From positions 1-15,059 of the forward strand of contig VSPD01000059.1 of assembly GCA_009775125.1 (NCBI GenBank): a stretch of DNA of 15,059 nucleotides, given 5' to 3'. Below the pieces are notes generated by a model that was given only the letters and a program-made list of their open reading frames with translations, did no database searches and had not been told where the DNA came from. Within the stretch, counting starts at the first letter, position 1; every line of letters starts with the position of its first letter. Below, piece by piece: positions 14,435-15,059 of this stretch. The translations under genes were made by a program, and so were the position numbers. This stretch comes from Muribaculaceae bacterium (lineage in GTDB: Bacteria > Bacteroidota > Bacteroidia > Bacteroidales > Muribaculaceae).

Positions 14435-15059
14435 TCAGAGTCTTCTCCCGGGCAGAGAGTCGACAAGCTGGAGAAGCTCGCGGTCGGGGGCGTTGCGCAC
14501 CTCGTCGGTCGAGTTCCAGTACATAGTCGCGCCTTCCTCGGGGGTGTAGGGCTTCCAGTTGTCGCCGGGATTGCCGGTGCGGGCAAAGTTTATCCATGCC
14601 TGGCTCATTCGGTCGACCAGAGCCATGGCGTCGGCGCCGCCGCCGGTCATCGAGGCGTGACGGTCGGCATTGTTGAACACGAAGGGGATTTCCATGCAGT
14701 GAGTGGCTTTCAATGCGCCGTCGAGCACGGGCGACTGCCATTCAAACACATACATCCACACGGGCGCGCCACCCTGGCGGGCTTTGATGTCGGCTTGCTT
14801 TATGGCGGTGGGACGGAAAATCACGTCGGTGTCGATAAGGTCGTTGGGCTTGTAGCCGGGATATGCCTTTGCGAAGGCCTCGACATAGGCGTCGGTGTGG
14901 TCGCCGTATTGCGCGCGGAGCATTTCCATCACTTTTTCTTCGGAAAGATTGCGGAGCGCGGGCACGTATACCGACGGAGCGAATTCATTTATTGTCGAGC
15001 CGATAATCATCGGGATATTGCGGCTTTGCTCGGAGGGAGCGGGGTCGAACGGGTGGGCG
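14435..15059 (-). CDS. Type-B carboxylesterase, C-terminal part (5' end beyond window)
   Basis: The last 207 residues of a COesterase-family alpha/beta-hydrolase; the N-terminal part, with the serine nucleophile, lies beyond the right edge. The frame is open to the edge, so an internal ATG at 15010 is not the start. Visible landmarks are the acid motif IGSTINEF (Glu at visible residue 25), a helical lid-like segment (LSEEKVMEMLRAQYGDHTDAY-type), the YVFEW strand, and the His motif THCMEIPFVF (His at visible residue 120). AWINFARTGNPG is the typical C-terminal family signature. The spacing between acid and His is the canonical length, unlike the shorter paralogue at 3546-4916. The same strand and 117-nt spacing to susC suggest membership of the PUL. 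Export cannot be judged without the N-terminus; the substrate is unknown. Confidence 0.9.
   Translation of the reverse strand, partial: AHPFDPAPSEQSRNIPMIIGSTINEFAPSVYVPALRNLSEEKVMEMLRAQYGDHTDAYVEAFAKAYPGYKPNDLIDTDVIFRPTAIKQADIKARQGGAPVWMYVFEWQSPVLDGALKATHCMEIPFVFNNADRHASMTGGGADAMALVDRMSQAWINFARTGNPGDNWKPYTPEEGATMYWNSTDEVRNAPDRELLQLVDSLPGRRL

Noticed and set aside
15010..15010. ATG at 15010 as the true start of the right-edge carboxylesterase
   Set aside because: The frame is open upstream to the window edge and the upstream residues read naturally into the acid motif; the encoded part lacks the nucleophile domain, so the gene must begin outside the window.

Overview
This window is one strand-biased block of a Bacteroidota genome. 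Every credible gene lies on the minus strand, so transcription runs from high to low coordinates. A SusC/SusD pair, exported lipoproteins with acidic residues just after the lipidated cysteine, a TAnnTTTG-type promoter word and the absence of strong Shine-Dalgarno sites all point to the Bacteroidales. The high GC content of the coding sequence would fit a gut family such as Muribaculaceae. That family assignment is inference from composition and general resemblance, not a database result.

The locus reads as a polysaccharide (or glycoside) utilisation locus, PUL. In order of transcription it holds: the C-terminal part of a type-B carboxylesterase (cut by the right edge, 15059-14435); a 117-nt spacer with a 12-bp inverted repeat; a SusC-like TonB-dependent transporter (14317-11252); a SusD-like lipoprotein (11237-9687); a 54-nt spacer filled by a heptanucleotide repeat; a lipoprotein of unknown family with internal repeats, in the position of a surface glycan-binding protein (9632-8250); a CE1-like esterase lipoprotein (8246-7413); a 95-nt spacer with the only clear promoter word in the intergenic DNA, flanked by an inverted repeat; a GH3 beta-glucosidase-like enzyme (7317-4993); a terminator-like hairpin; a short-form type-B carboxylesterase (4916-3546); a CE1-like esterase with an N-terminal E-set/CBM48-like domain (3510-2314); and a second, different GH3 enzyme (2303-1, cut by the left edge just short of its expected end).

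The inferred division of labour is that the SusD-like protein and the repeat lipoprotein capture ligand at the surface, SusC imports it with TonB energy, the esterases remove acyl or aromatic ester groups, and the two periplasmic GH3 enzymes cleave terminal glucosyl-type residues. The window holds four esterases and two exo-acting glycosidases but no recognisable endo-glycanase, lyase or PUL regulator. This suggests a small esterified glycoside or oligosaccharide as substrate, or dependence on enzymes encoded outside the window. Protein-coding content is nearly continuous and no gap exceeds 120 bp. I saw no tRNA, rRNA, CRISPR array, IS element or phage gene.
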